Shown: positions 44,896 to 56,105, counted from the first letter of the stretch. The stretch: DNA of 64,000 nt from Ctenosaura bakeri (GCA_948474755.1 CAOLHI010000155.1:372001-436000); one strand, 5' to 3'. The notes: generated from the letters alone by a model not told the origin. Numbers and translations: made by a program.

Positions 44896-45350
44896 GGCCT
44901 TTTCCGCATTTTATTTTTGAAATGGGCTGGTGCATCCTCCCACAAGGACATTCACATTTGGGAGCGAGCTGGGTTCGGACTACTTACTGTTTGTCCGGAC
45001 TTCAGCCCGCTCCGGAACACCCAGAACTGCTTGTCGCCCGTGCTATTGAAAGACTGATTAAAAGAGGACTTTCAATATTGCGGTGCGCTCCAGCCCGTCA
45101 CTCTATAAAGTATAGATCTACAGGCACGCTCTGGTGTGGAGTCTGCAGATCTTCTGGGGGCGGGCTTCCGGCTGGAGAGCTTCTCCGATTGGTGGAGAGC
45201 CTTTGCCAACCAGAAGCCTCCATTTTCGTCGCCAGAGAGTGTGTAAAGCAGGCACACACAGCTCTGGACTGTCGTGGATCATCAGGAAGAGCGTGCCAGT
45301 CCAGTAAGTAATGGACTGCCCCATTTCCCCTCCAAAGTGCAGAAAAGCCC
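44896..45350 (+). mobile_element. GGCCTTTTCCGCA MITE, 455 bp (copy 2)
   Basis: Termini GGCCTTTTCCGCAT and GTGCAGAAAAGCCC, flanked by a perfect 3-bp duplication ATA (44893-44895 and 45351-45353). Same length as the copy at 21990. Differences are scattered transitions, often at CpG. The CCAGTAAGTA motif is at 45301-45310, again about 40 bp from the end. Non-coding, and evidently a recent expansion relative to other members. Confidence 0.85.
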
Positions 45351-46057
45351 ATAGATGTCTTAAAAACAACAAGAAGTGGAGCTGATCACAATGTGGTGAA
45401 TCAACATGATTTATGGAAGTCATCATCAGCTATCTGGAACCCAAAGAATGGACTAGTTATGGGGGCAATTACAGCTCCCACAATCTATGACCACATTGGA
45501 TAGGGGTCTTAGAGTTAAAGTAACTTTTCTAAGCTATCCTAGTGATTATTATTCAGTCTGTTTCTAATCTATGCCATTTCACTTGCATTCACTTGTAAGT
45601 ATGCTCTTCCCATTTCCACATTAACCTGCACAATAAAAAAATCTGCCAAAAAATATGCATTTGACTAGATATCTTAATATATATTTGCTAAAATGCATTT
45701 TCTCTCAAAATAGGAAATTTAAAATCTAATATAAAATTTAAAGAAATGGAGACTATGATGATAAAGGAACTCAGTTCCAGGCCACCCATTAGTTCTGGAA
45801 TGCTGATAAAATTAGTATTTATAGGTATCCACAAAAGCCAAATGATTCAAGCATCTCTACAAACATGGTGTACACTTCAGTATTTGCAGATAGCACAGTG
45901 GAGGTGGAAAGAAAGACAGGCATCATAAAGAGTCTGCTGAGTCAGTACATTCTTGGGTAGAGAATCAGAAGTTTGTTTCAATTTTTTAATAAGAATTTAC
46001 TAACATTTACAGTTACATTTGGGATAGAAAGAATTTGAAATAGATTGATTTATTCAA

Positions 46058-46058
<1 letters not shown>
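45351..46058. other. Gene-free stretch
   Basis: GGGGCAATTACAGCTCCCAC near 45461 echoes the common foldback repeat. Otherwise nothing recognised. Confidence 0.3.
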
Positions 46059-46106
<48 letters not shown>

Positions 46107-46107
46107 A
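46059..46107. repeat. (CTAT)n microsatellite
   Basis: About twelve uninterrupted CTAT units. Likely polymorphic. Confidence 0.95.
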
Positions 46108-46209
46108 ATGAATGTGTGGAAAATCAAACCATCCATCTAGATCCAAACTTTTACTTACCAGTGCTAGACTCTGCAAAGTCTAGGTTGAAAATATGCTGTA
46201 TTTAACTGT

Positions 46210-46699
46210 GGCCCTTTTCACACACGGGTGGCGAAATGGGGCAAGCCATGCCAAAACGGGGCTTACCTTGTTCCGTTGCCGCGCAGAGCATCACGTTTCA
46301 CTGCTCCACACATTTGCAGCGTCCGGCGGCATCCGTGGCACTCGGCAGCGCCCAAACTGGCGGATTTTGACTGGCGGAGCCTCTCCACCAATTGGAGAAG
46401 CTCGCCAGCCAGAAATCCCGCCCCACCCACTGGATTTGCAGGGATGCCCTTTCGCACGTCCGCAAATCCACACGGGCACTGCGACGGGGCTGGACGAGGC
46501 TGCACGCGCCACGCTTTTTGAAAACCACTTGAAAAGTGGTTTTCAAAAAGCACGCGGCGCCAGCACTTCCGGTCGCCCCAGCATGGATTGGGGTGTGGAA
46601 CTACACAAAAGTAGTCCGCCCCAATCCACGCTATGGTGTAGACGACCTCCGTTAGAAGTCGCTCTACACCATTTTTTTTTACCCCGTGTGAAAAGGGCC
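46210..46699 (-). mobile_element. GGCCC foldback MITE, 490 bp, related family
   Basis: Termini GGCCCTTTTCACAC and GTGTGAAAAGGGCC are exact inverted repeats. Flanks TGT and TAT. A central hairpin CACGCTTTTTGAAAACCACT/AAGTGGTTTTCAAAAAGC lies at about 46512-46555. On the minus strand it shares blocks with the 21990 family, for example the CTCTCCACCAATTGGAGAAGC region. CTTACCTTG at 46262 is an outward GGTAAG on the minus strand. No coding. Confidence 0.8.
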
Positions 46700-48944
46700 T
46701 ATGTTTTTTGATGAACTGGCCACCTCTTCTTTCCCCAGAGAAGCTCTTAGTCTTTAACACCTATATGGCAGAAAGGTACCACATGGTTTTCTCTGTTTTT
46801 GAAATAGCTGTACCTATTGGACTTGGTCAGTCCCAATGTGGGGGAATTTCAGTTCGATTCATTTTGAAGGATTTTTCAAAATCCACAGATTCACATAATC
46901 AGGCTGAAAAGAATTTTTAAAAAAACATTGAACTGGCACAGATTTGCCCATCTGTATTCCCCTGTAAAATGAAGGATCTTCTTTAGAATACTGCAGTAGT
47001 ACTGAATAAACAGACACTTTGAAATTTCTTTGTGGTGAATCTTCAGAGTAAATTGCAATATATATTTAGTGCCAAATGACTTCTAGTGATTTTCATTCTG
47101 ATAACAATTATCTTTTTTATAAGAATGCAATTTGGCACACTGTGTGCCTTTGATTATGCTTTCCATGACATGATTGTTAACTAATGAAGTTTGTTCATCT
47201 GTGCATGTTTTTGCAAAGGAAGATTTATGTAAATATGTTAAAAGCTCTTACATTAGTGCAAACCAGTAGTAAATTGGGTTGACCTCAAGATTAACATTGC
47301 TCAAACTCATTATTTGTTCTATTTGTGCATAATTTACAACCATGACAACCTGGCATCACATGTCAAATGTGAATACATTGTTTAATGCACAGCACACAAA
47401 TATTAATTAACTAGCATCCTTATTTCAGAAAATTCAATTACCCTAATGCATATTGTCCTATTTAAAGAGTTCAAAATATCATTACAAACTAAACTTGTGT
47501 CCATTTTCCTAAACTCTATTAAAACACACCTTCTGCAATTTACATTTACAATTCATAGGAGATGATGATGCTTTTAGATAAAGTGATTGCCCGTTCAAAC
47601 TACAAAATAGAAGTATCATTTAGAATGTTTGTATATAAAAGTATTAGCTGAAGAGTCTGCTCATCACTCACAATCAACCAACCATAGCTTCTAGCTAACA
47701 AATCTAATATATCTTCCTTATCCAAATGCAGGGAAAGGAGGGGGGAAATGGAGAATGTGTCATTGGGCCAGGAGAAATGATTATGGAATTCTGTTTCCCT
47801 GTGACAGAGATGGGAAAAGAAAAGGAAAGAAAATGCAGATAGTAATATGACTGAATAAGATGACAGGCATGCTTTTTATGTACCAGGGGTTATTAAGTCT
47901 GCACATAACATTCAACAGGCTTATCTTCTTTGATTTCTAATTATGCTGGCTAGCAGATTCCTTGCAATATAGTTTGTACTCTCCAGTGTGCACACAATAG
48001 CTCCATGAGCTTAATGAAGCCCTCTATGGCTATACTGGAATCCTTCCTATAATGGCAAAACAAAAAAAGGATTTTTAAAGCTATCCTTATCGTAAGTTTG
48101 AGCAATACAGTGTATGGAGGGAGAAAGGCGTACGGAACATTTTTTTAAAAAATACATTCATCTCATTTTAGATAGCAAACTATCTGACATTTCACCTAAT
48201 TTTAAGTCAACCAATTTCAGAAGAAGGGGTGGAGATTTGAGGGATGGCTGCTCAGATTACATGGAATTCACTGTATCTTGACTGCCTTCAAAAGGCCCTC
48301 TAAAAATGATTTCCCCATAAGAAGCCACCCACACTTAATGATCAGGTCTGGGGCCTCTCATGGTTGTGTAGGTGGGCAGGTGGATCAGAGAATGGAATAA
48401 CTGATCATTCCCCCACCTCCACCCCCCAAAAAACCCCTTAGAATTGTAAGGAAACAACTATAACTTATTACTACTTACACAACAGATAGGACATGGTATG
48501 GCATAGGGCACAAATCTCAATATTGGCCTATTCACCTGCTAAACAATGTCTCTCCTGCCTCACCTGCTGAAAGAATGAGGAATGATGGGATCAAGCATAC
48601 ACCACATAGAGAACTTCTGTGTGGTTTCCCCATCCATACTCAGGAGTGAGACCAGGTAGTCACCCTCTCAGTTGGACATTTGCCAATGGGTCACATCCCA
48701 CAGATATTTCAACAAGATCCCACACACACCTTTCAGGGAGTGAAAAAGCCCACTAGAGTGAATGGATCTGTGTCCAGTGTCCACAAAGCTTTAGGAAAAG
48801 TTGTGGCAATAATTTTTAAAAAGAGAAGGAAATACATGTATTAATAATGAACCAAAAACAAAGTAGACATGTTGCCATGGTGAAAACAAAATACTCAGGA
48901 GCAGATGGACCAATTAAACTCTTGGCCTCATGCTAAGGGAACGG
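46700..48944. promoter_or_regulatory. Repeat-free stretch, candidate enhancer-like core
   Basis: 47040-47640 has no recognised repeat and is dense in AT homeodomain-like cores (TAATTA, AATTAATTAACTAG, TTAACTAATGAAG, CATAATTTACAACC). It also has motifs such as CAGAAAATTCAATTACCC. No ORF. If any part of this window holds conserved non-coding DNA, this is the first place I would look. The rest of the stretch is plain. Confidence 0.25.
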
Positions 48945-48970
48945 AGTGTGCGTGTGTGTGTGTGTGTACA
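48945..48970. repeat. (GT)n microsatellite
   Basis: Short GT tract with one CG start, about 10 units, followed by ACATACATG. Confidence 0.85.
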
Positions 48971-49633
48971 TACATGTGTGAATATACACCGTACCCTACC
49001 TCCAACACTATTAATCAGCGGCTTAAAAATACCTTGGGCAAGGCCTGTATAAATACAAGATATAAAAATACCTCTCACCCTCCAATACACACATAAAAAT
49101 AAATAGAAAAAGAGAGAGGGTGAGAGGGAGACAGAACATAAAAATAAAGGGAAAGTTGGCAGGGAAGCTCACAATAAGATGGCAGCCCCATTTTTAACTT
49201 ATGGCAGCAGAACAAAGTAAGGATTGCTGCTTCTGCCAGATGATGCATGCCTGGGAACCACACCATGTGATCAGTCTTTGCACTGTGGGTGTGAGCACAC
49301 TTTAAAATACTGCCACCTAAAAGGACCACCATTGGGCCCAGGAAAACCTGTCATCTTCCCTGCCTGCTTTGTGCAGTACATGACAAAAATGGGGACCAGA
49401 GTAGTAAGGAGGGCCCCATGTATTTGAATTCATGACTTTTTCCAAGAATTGGATGACTTCATAGTCATCTTCTGAGGGTAGCACCTAAGCTTCTGAACTG
49501 CTTGAACACATAAAAAGTTGGTCAGATGGGATCTCAGGGCTTGGCCAGGTCAAATCAATTGGGAAGCTCTGGTGCTAATGAGCTTGCAATAATCCCTTTC
49601 AATGACTCAACCTCCAAATACAATAGCGGACTA
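48971..49633. other. Gene-free stretch
   Basis: Purine-rich AGAGAGAGGG tract near 49108-49130. Nothing else recognised. Confidence 0.3.
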
Positions 49634-50583
49634 GGGCCTTTTCCGCACTTTGATTTAGTGATGAGGCAGAGCGTCCTCTGGCGAGGATGTTTGCACTTAG
49701 GGGCGGACTGGGTCCAGACTACTTTATGTATGTCTGGACTTCAGCCCGCTCCAGAACAACCAGAACTGGTGGTTCGCCATGCTATTGAAAGACCGCTTAA
49801 AAGAGGTCTTTCAGTAGCACAGCGCGCCCCAGTCCATTGCTGCGCTAATGTGTAGATTTGCAGGCTCGCACCAGCGTGAGGCTGCAAATCTTCCGGGGGT
49901 GGGCTTTAGGCTGGTGAGCTTCTCTGGATGGTGGAGAGCCTCCACCAACTGGAAAGTGCCATTTTCGTCCCCAGAGAAGTGTGTAGAGCGGCCATAGAAT
50001 CATAGAAATGTAGAGTTGGAAGAGACCACAGGACCATCTAGTCCAACCCCCTGCCATGCAGGAACACCCTCAAAGCACTCCCGACAGATGACCATCAAGC
50101 CTCTGCTTAAAAACCTCCAAGGAATGAGACTCCAGTACACTTCGAGGCAGCATATTCCACTGCCGGACAGCCCTGACTGTCAGGAAGTTCTTCCTGAGGT
50201 TCAGGTGGAATCTCCTTTCCTGCAGCTTGAATCCACTGCTCCTTGTCCTGGTCTCTGGAGCAGCAGAAAACAAGCCCTCTCCTTCTTCTACATGGCATCC
50301 CTTCAAATATTTAAACATGGCTATCATGTCCCCTCTTAACCTTCTCTTCTGCAAACTAAACATACCTAGCTCTCTAAGTCTATCCCCATAGGACATGGTT
50401 TCCAGGCCTCTCACCATTTTGGTCACCCTCCTCTGGACTTGCTCCAGCTTGTCAATATCCCTCTTGAATTGGGGTGCCCAGAACTGGACACAGTTTTCAA
50501 GATCAGCCTGGATCAGCGGAGGGAGCGCGTCAGCCCAGTAAGTATCAGAACGCCCCGTTTTCCCCCAAAATGCAAAAAAGCCC
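49634..50583 (+). mobile_element. GGCCTTTTCCGCA MITE (copy 3), split by CR1
   Basis: Left GGGCCTTTTCCGCACTTT and right AAAAAGCCC are the termini. The left part matches the 21990 copy in order (GGGCGGACTGGGTCCAGACT, TGAAAGACCGCTTAAAAGAG, GTCTTTCAGTAGC, GCTGGTGAGCTTCTCTG). A CR1 copy interrupts at 49994-50511. CCAGTAAGTA recurs at about 50535-50544, 39 bp from the end. Flanks CTA and ATA are an imperfect 3-bp duplication. Confidence 0.8.
49994..50511 (-). mobile_element. CR1 LINE 3' end with open ORF2 C-terminus
   Basis: Reversed tail ATAGAATCATAGAAATG at 49994. The minus-strand frame is unbroken across the CR1 part and reads FWAPQFKRDIDKLEQVQRR, then RLRELGMFSLQKRRLRGD, FKYLKGCHVEEG, LNLRKNFLTVRAV and W-N-x-LPRSV..S-LEVFKQRLD, the full C-terminal CR1 ORF2 row. 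This is the best preserved CR1 in the window. It is 5'-truncated, so it lacks endonuclease and reverse transcriptase. Inserted into MITE copy 3. Confidence 0.9.
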
Positions 50584-50599
50584 ATAGTCGTCTCCATAG

Positions 50600-51239
50600 A
50601 GTAATTGATCATCATCAGCCTGTTCCCTCTCCTTGCCAAAACTCTCCTTTGTTTCCTCGTCTGCCCAGACATTCAGAAGCTATCACTATTCCCATTACTG
50701 CTTTATCTCCTAATGCTAAGACCATTAGTCCATTTTGGACCCCATTGTTTGCTCTCCGAAAGAGCCATTAATATCTTCCCCCAAGGCAGAAAAAGGGCAT
50801 TTAAACCCTGGCTCTAAGCCAGACAACTCATAGTACACTGGACACAGGCCATCCACTCTCTTGCTGGGATTCACATTCTTGTATTACCCTCAGACCCTCA
50901 GTCTGAGTCACATTGCTTCACCTCTTCTCTTCAGGATAGGTAAATATCACCCACTTTGCCCCCAACTTCTTGCTATCCAATTTTTCTTCCTTTCCTTTAT
51001 TTAGCCTTGTGTGGTTGTGAGACTGCTTGAATCTTGCACGTGTTTGTGATTTCCCCTAGTAAAACATTCTTTTAAACTCCAACTGGTGTCCTTAAATTAG
51101 TACCAGTAAACACAAATTGAAAGATCCTATAAGGTTTTTGCCTCTCGCAGGCCTTCCTTTGAGCTACTAATTCCCCACCATCCCACAGAGGCACTGGCAC
51201 TTTGGGTGGACCTCTGAGTCACCCATCTTTTGGGGTGAC
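50600..51239 (+). mobile_element. Possible LTR fragment
   Basis: Mixed-composition block ending TTTTGGGGTGACA, with CATTTAAACC near 50799 as a possible TATA-like box and AGTAAAACATTC near 51058 as a weak polyadenylation region. The end TTTTGGGGTGACA resembles the closing region of the 33509 LTR. No inverted start or target duplication was found, so the call is tentative. Confidence 0.3.
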
Positions 51240-52209
51240 ACTGCTAACTTGCAGAAAGCCCTACTAGTTCAAGAAGAAGAATGCTTTGGATCAGGAAAAT
51301 GACATGGAATAGAAAACAATAAGATGAAATGGAAGTTGGCTCTTAGCTGTGTAAGGGTAAGAATCATGGAGATGTTCAGATGTGGTTTCAATGCAACCCT
51401 GGCTTCTCTCACCATTGACTTTGCTAGCTAGGTCTGCTAGGAATTTGGAGTCCCACGAGTACTTGAGGGCTGCATGATTCCACCTCTGGTGCTGATGAAT
51501 TTCTATTTCTCTTTCTAATCCATGTCATTGTCATGTGTGTTCACTTATAAGTTTGTTCCATGCCATTTATTCATTACTGTGTTTTACAAAATAACAACAA
51601 TATCCATAACATTCAGATTTAAATACAACATTGTTTCTGAATGTCTTTTCTCTCAGATCTGCTTTTGTTACTTGCTATCATGTCAGCTTAGGGCAACCCT
51701 AAATGAGAGACATCCAAGACACCCTGTTATCAACAACCCTGTTAAGTTCCTGCAAATTCAGCACTGTAGCTTCCCTATCCACATGTAATGTCTTCTTCTT
51801 CTTTTCCTACTGCCTTCTATATTGCCAAGCACTATCTTTTCTAATAAGTCATGTATGTCAAATACAAATTTCTAAATGCATTTTCCCTGAAGATATGCCT
51901 GTAAAACACATTTCTGATTTTTTTTTCCCCTTTGAGCTGAGAATTCATTGGAACATTCGGGGAGTGCAAAAACTAGCAGATAAGTACATTCTAGCTTGCA
52001 GGTTAGTCCAAGAGGTATAGATAAGGTCCATTCTAATTAGAGTTTACAAAGCACCACCAGCTTTAGCTACAATATGGAGGGAAGGGAGCACTCAAGAAAT
52101 TCTTTATACTCATGGGATCATACTGAACATTGTAGCAACAGAGACTCGGAAAAGCGGTAAGTGGACATCAGCAGGAGGTAAGCTGACTGATAAGACATAA
52201 GAAGTGAGG
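51240..52209. other. Gene-free AT-rich stretch
   Basis: CTTTCTAATCCATGTCATT, ACTTATAAGTTTG and TTTTCTCTCA blocks at 51510-51660 loosely match 45550-45715, suggesting an unclassified old repeat. No gene. Confidence 0.35.
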
Positions 52210-52375
52210 CAGTGTGAGAAGTAGAAATACCAAAGAGTCCTGTGGCACCGGATTGACTAATACATATATCATGGCATAAGCTTTTGTGGATGATAGTCAA
52301 CTTCATCAGATAGGTGAAAGCATGAGTTGCAGGTATACAAACACATACAAAAATACACACCTTTTGCAAGGTAAC
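52210..52375 (-). repeat. LINE-like tail Z (copy 2)
   Basis: AGAGTCCTGTGGCACC, CATGGCATAAGCTTTTGTGG and CAACTTCATCAGATAG are typical of a widespread amniote 3' tail repeat. It resembles the tails at 30908 and 55340. Superfamily unresolved. Confidence 0.5.
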
Positions 52376-53488
52376 TGTAACAAGTGTTGTTAGGCATAAA
52401 TACTACCAGCAACGCCCTTAGGCATTCTGCATAAGAAAAAAAAAGGATGGTTTACACACAACAGAATAAATTTATACAAATTTGATGTCAGAAGTGGCAG
52501 TATTCAGAAAACAGGGGAGCGGGTTCATCCTCCCAAAAAACTATATAACTGATTTCAAAGCAGCTCTTTATAGGGGGCTGGAGGAACCTTCAAAGAGAGA
52601 CTACACTGTGAAACATCTATAATTGCAAGATACTAAGAACCTTTGTTGTATCAGCTATAGCTTTAACCAGGATGATGTTTACCTCTGTTTATTTGTTTAC
52701 CAGTGCTGATACACCCGTGATTATTCTTTTGTGAAGGGCCTCTGCTAATAGCATTATTATAACTAAGAATGAAAATCTTTGTTTGTTTCACTCTCATAGG
52801 TAAGCATGAGAAACCCCATTTTTTCTATTTACCTGCAATATGGAGAGATATTTCTGTCCTTTTCAGCCAGTGTTCTCAAATCTGCACAGTTGGGCTTTGC
52901 ACAAATTGTACAATTGCAGTAAATGAAGATTGCTCCTGCTTATTGTGTGGACTTTTAAAAACTGGAAACATTATATGGACTATTTGTTTCACTCTGATCA
53001 ATGAGTCAGTCCTTTTCTGCTGGCTGCCTGCCTTTTTGTCTTTCCACAATGGGTAAAGACAAAAGTTCTGTGTAGAGACACATTTATGTAAATTATAGAA
53101 AACTTAATTTAAAGAAAACAAAGATTTCTGTTATTTAAAGGCACTGTGAAACATTCTATTGTTTCTGTGGCAATAGACTAATGCAGCTAACTCTTTGAAA
53201 AGAGGAGCCCTATCAATCACCTGATTCTTGACAGGGATGTACTCTTTATCACAAATTCCCCTTGCAAGGAGTTCTGTATTCATTCTGTTAGTTAGACCCA
53301 CAAATGAAGTGATTATCCATTCATGTTTCTATTTGAGTTGTCTCCATTACTTTCAGACTTACAAACTCATAAAACTGACATTTTATATAGGATAATATCC
53401 CTTTATACTTTCTTCTATGATCTACTGATATCTAGGACATTGGCAGAAAATGGAAGCAAAGAACAGAACTTGACTTCCCATATTTTAC
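52376..53488. other. Gene-free stretch, nothing recognised
   Basis: Single-copy-looking AT-rich DNA. Short ORFs only. Confidence 0.35.
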
Positions 53489-53863
53489 GTAATCATAGAG
53501 TTGGAAGAGACCAAAAGGGCCATCTAGTCCACTTCCCCAAACATGCATGAATACACAGTGAAAGCACTCCTGAAAAATGTCCCTCCAATCTCTGTTTGAA
53601 GACCACCAAAGAAGAACAGTTTTCCACCTTCTGAGACAGTCTATTCTACTGTCAAACATCTCTTACATTGAAGAGGTTATTCCTAATATTTAGGTGGAAT
53701 CACTACGCTTGTATTCAAATCCATTGGTTCATGTCCTCGTCTCTGGAGCAGCACAAAGGAAGCTGTCTCCATCTTCTATATGGCATCCCTTCATATATTT
53801 AAAAATGTCTATCATGTTACCAAAAGCCAGAGTGGTATAGTGGTTTGGGTGTTGGACTATGAC

Positions 53864-54824
53864 TGTCCCATCGCAGTCCCAACAGCACAGCTGATAAAAC
53901 AAACAAAACAAACTGAATAGCTCCCAGTTCATTACCTACTTCCAGGCAGTAAGCACAGACTCATAAATAAAGTCCAGCAGGTTCCATGGCAAGGGAGTGT
54001 CCAAGGTCAGTCAGGGTATTCAGCAAGGCATCCGGCATGGTAGAAGGTCAAATAAGTTCTGACAACTCCTGGAGGGGAAGGACAACAGCTATATAGATCT
54101 GAAGCCTAGTACAGCTGTGGTTTGATTAATTGTTGCTGGTTATAAATTCTGAGAGAGCAACGCCAGGTCTGTTTGCTTTCTGTGCTGCAATGGTGGGTAC
54201 AGGTAAGTGCTCTTCTATGTCTGAAGAGGCAGAACTCTGCTGGAACTGGCACCACCCCCTGTTCTATTTGTGGCCCTGAAACTTCTTCCTGTACAGCAGG
54301 TCTGAGCATGCCCCCCTGTTTCAGACTCTGACATTGGCCTTTTCCGCACTGGGCAAGAGAATCACCCTGTGCCAGTACTTACTGGACCTGAGTGCTCCAT
54401 GCGAGGGCCCAGTCTTGTCCGGAGCAGTCCGTGGCCGCCGCTCCGCATTGCTCCGGGGATGAAAATGGTGGCTTCCAGTTGGTCGAGGCTCTTCACCAAC
54501 CGGTGAAGCTCGCCAGCCTAAAGCCTGCCCCCGGCAGATCTGCAGGCTCACACTGGTGCGAGCCTGAAAATCTGCACCGGAGCATGGCCACAGAGTGGCA
54601 CGCTCCATGCTTTTGAAAGACCTGTTTTAAGCAGTCTTTCAAAAGCATGCTGAACAACCACTTTGGGTCGTTCCAGAGCAGGCTGAGGTCCGGAATGACA
54701 CAAAGTAGTCCAGACCCAGTCCGCTCCCAGGTGTAGACGTCATCTCTGGAGGACGCTCTGCACCGTTTTAAAAACCCAGTGCGGAAAAGGCCTTAGAGTC
54801 CATGTTCTGGAAGCAGGGCATGAC
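53864..54824 (-). mobile_element. Solo LTR (family A, copy 2) inside the SINE
   Basis: TGTCCCATCG at the left and GGGCATGACA at the right, opposite in orientation to the 4977 copy. Flanks ATGAC (53859-53863) and ATGAG (54825-54829) are an imperfect 5-bp duplication. Without the MITE insert it is about 504 bp, close to the 511 bp of copy 1. It has no internal retroelement region. Shared blocks include TGGTTATAAATTCTGAGAGA and GAGTCCATG.TCTGGAAGCA. Confidence 0.75.
54336..54792 (-). mobile_element. GGCCTTTTCCGCA MITE (copy 4), innermost of nest
   Basis: Termini GGCCTTTTCCGCACTGG and CCAGTGCGGAAAAGGCC are exact inverted repeats. Flanks ATT and TTA. It is a 457-bp minus-orientation relative of the 21990 element: ACCAACCGGTGAAGCTCGCC, CCGGAGCATGG and the hairpin CATGCTTTTGAAAGAC/GTCTTTCAAAAGCATG (about 54608-54650). 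AGTACTTACTGG at 54374 is the outward CCAGTAAGTA on the minus strand, 40 bp from the end. Confidence 0.85.
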
Positions 54825-55339
54825 AATGAGACCAGGGTTAGATTGCCCACTTGGATGTATAAATCCACTAGGTGAGCATGGGTGCACCACACACACTCAG
54901 CCCAGAAAACACCACGATAGGTTCACCTTAAGGTTGCCACAGAGAAGGCCCACCACCACCACAACAACAATGCTACCACATAGCAGTTCTCCATATCATG
55001 GTTGTCATCTATCATGTTACCTCTCAGTGTTCTTTTCAACAAGTTAAATATATCCAGCTTACAAGGTTTTTCCTCATATGGCTTATTTTCTAAATTGTTG
55101 ACCATCTTAGTCATCCTCCTCTTGACCAGCTCCTGCTTGTCAACATCCTTTTTTGAACTGTAGGATATGTTTTGGACATATCTTTTTGTGCCTAGAACTG
55201 GACACAACATTCTGAGTGATGTTTATGTCCTTTAAAAAAAAAAAAAGTCTGGCAAGAAACTTTTTGACACAATGAAAGTGTGATATTGTCCTGATTCCTC
55301 AGTATAACAAATATTTAACAATCAAAGTAAACATTGTGT

Positions 55340-55450
55340 GCTGTTCTACCATGTATGCTTGATGAAGAAGCCTTTGAAGCTTTGAAAACTAGTGTGGCTT
55401 ATTTTAAACCTTTTGGCTGGCCAATAAAGGCATTACAACAGAATGTATTT
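55340..55450 (+). repeat. LINE-like tail Z (copy 3)
   Basis: TGCTTGATGAAGAAGCCTTT, GCTTTGAAAACTAGTGTGG and GGCTGGCCAATAAAGGCATT: the tail phrase of this family. A weaker relative lies at 56015-56105 (TTTGAAAGATTATGAGGC, TGTCCAATAAATGCATTATC). Confidence 0.5.
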
Positions 55451-56014
55451 TGGATGTTGCTTTTAATTTATTGTTGTTTTAATGGCCATCATGCTGCCCC
55501 TGCAATGTTTCTTGAACTAAAAATACCAAATTTAGCTGTAAGTGAAGGATTCCATATTTAAGAAACTGGATTTTGTGTTTTCATGCACTGAGAAGTGTAT
55601 TTCTGAAGGTTTAATGCCTTTAACATCAAGTGAAAGAACCTGATTTGGCTTCAGTGGATAGAATTTATCTTTGCTCCCACACCTAAAGTTATTTCCATAT
55701 CCGAGATAAATTTAGGTGTTGGAGAATACTGAGATCTTCCCAAGAAACTAAATACATTCTTTTGTCATAGTGATCTATGCCTTCAGAGTAGATAGATGCA
55801 AAAACATTTCGCAAGGGAAGTACTTTGTGACACCAAATGAAGAAGCCAAAGTTAATTGCCTCTGTTTTAATTGCTGTTGTTCCCACTCACTTTATGGCCT
55901 CAGTCATCCACACATATTCCCTATGGCATCCCAACCAGAATATAGATGCTAAGACCACAAACAAGGCTGTGATTTTGTTTTCACTGTACACTATGTTATC
56001 TCCTCTGTCTAATG
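55451..56014. other. Gene-free stretch, nothing recognised
   Basis: AT-rich. Only short ORFs and no repeat identified. Confidence 0.3.
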
Positions 56015-56105
56015 AATAAAGCTATGATGCTTTGAAAGATTATGAGGCTTCAACAGTTTGATATATTTTATGCCATTTGATTGTCCAATAAATGCATTAT
56101 CACAC
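56015..56105 (+). repeat. LINE-like tail Z (copy 4)
   Basis: TGAATAAAGCTATGATGCTT, GAAAGATTATGAGGCTTC and GATTGTCCAATAAATGCATT. Degraded relative of the tail at 55340. Confidence 0.4.

Larger units (their letters stand above)
53821..55007 (+). mobile_element. Sauria SINE inside CR1, split by a solo LTR
   Basis: The head (GCCAGAGTGGTATAGTGGTT, GGTGTTGGACTATGAC) is at 53821-53863. The body resumes at 54825 with GAGACCAGGGTTAGATTGCC, CACTAGGTGAGCATGG, GATAGGTTCACCTTAAGGTT and an ACAACAACAA tail. Flanked by the 13-bp duplication described for the CR1. The last tens of bases before 55008 do not match the usual tail. Confidence 0.85.
53489..55215 (-). mobile_element. CR1 LINE 3' end split by a SINE nest
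   Basis: The tail end (ATCATAGAGTTGGAAGAGACC, CCATCTAGTCCAC) lies at 53489-53820. The upstream part (minus-strand RRMTKMV, LDIFNLLKRTLRGNMID) lies at 55008-55215. The break carries TCTATCATGTTAC on both sides (53808-53820 and 55008-55020), a 13-bp target duplication made by the SINE. The CR1 is the oldest layer of the nest. Confidence 0.85.

Noticed and set aside
46059..46107. CRISPR-like array
   Set aside because: It is a plain 4-bp tandem repeat without spacers, in a vertebrate genome.
46193..46711. 172-codon ORF on the plus strand
   Set aside because: It lies across a GC-rich inverted-repeat element. Low stop density comes from base composition, and similar-length ORFs appear on the opposite strand.
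50070..50672. 200-codon minus-strand ORF as a complete gene
   Set aside because: The downstream part is the CR1 ORF2 C-terminus. The N-terminal part is read through MITE and flanking DNA, so the full ORF is a fusion by chance.
50600..51239. Second confident solo LTR
   Set aside because: The right end looks LTR-like, but no matching left terminus or target duplication was found, so it was kept only as a low-confidence feature.
54336..54792. Clear 8-bp hAT duplication for the 457-bp MITE
   Set aside because: The flanks do not match over 8 bp. Sister copies show 3-bp duplications, so hAT membership is not supported for this family.
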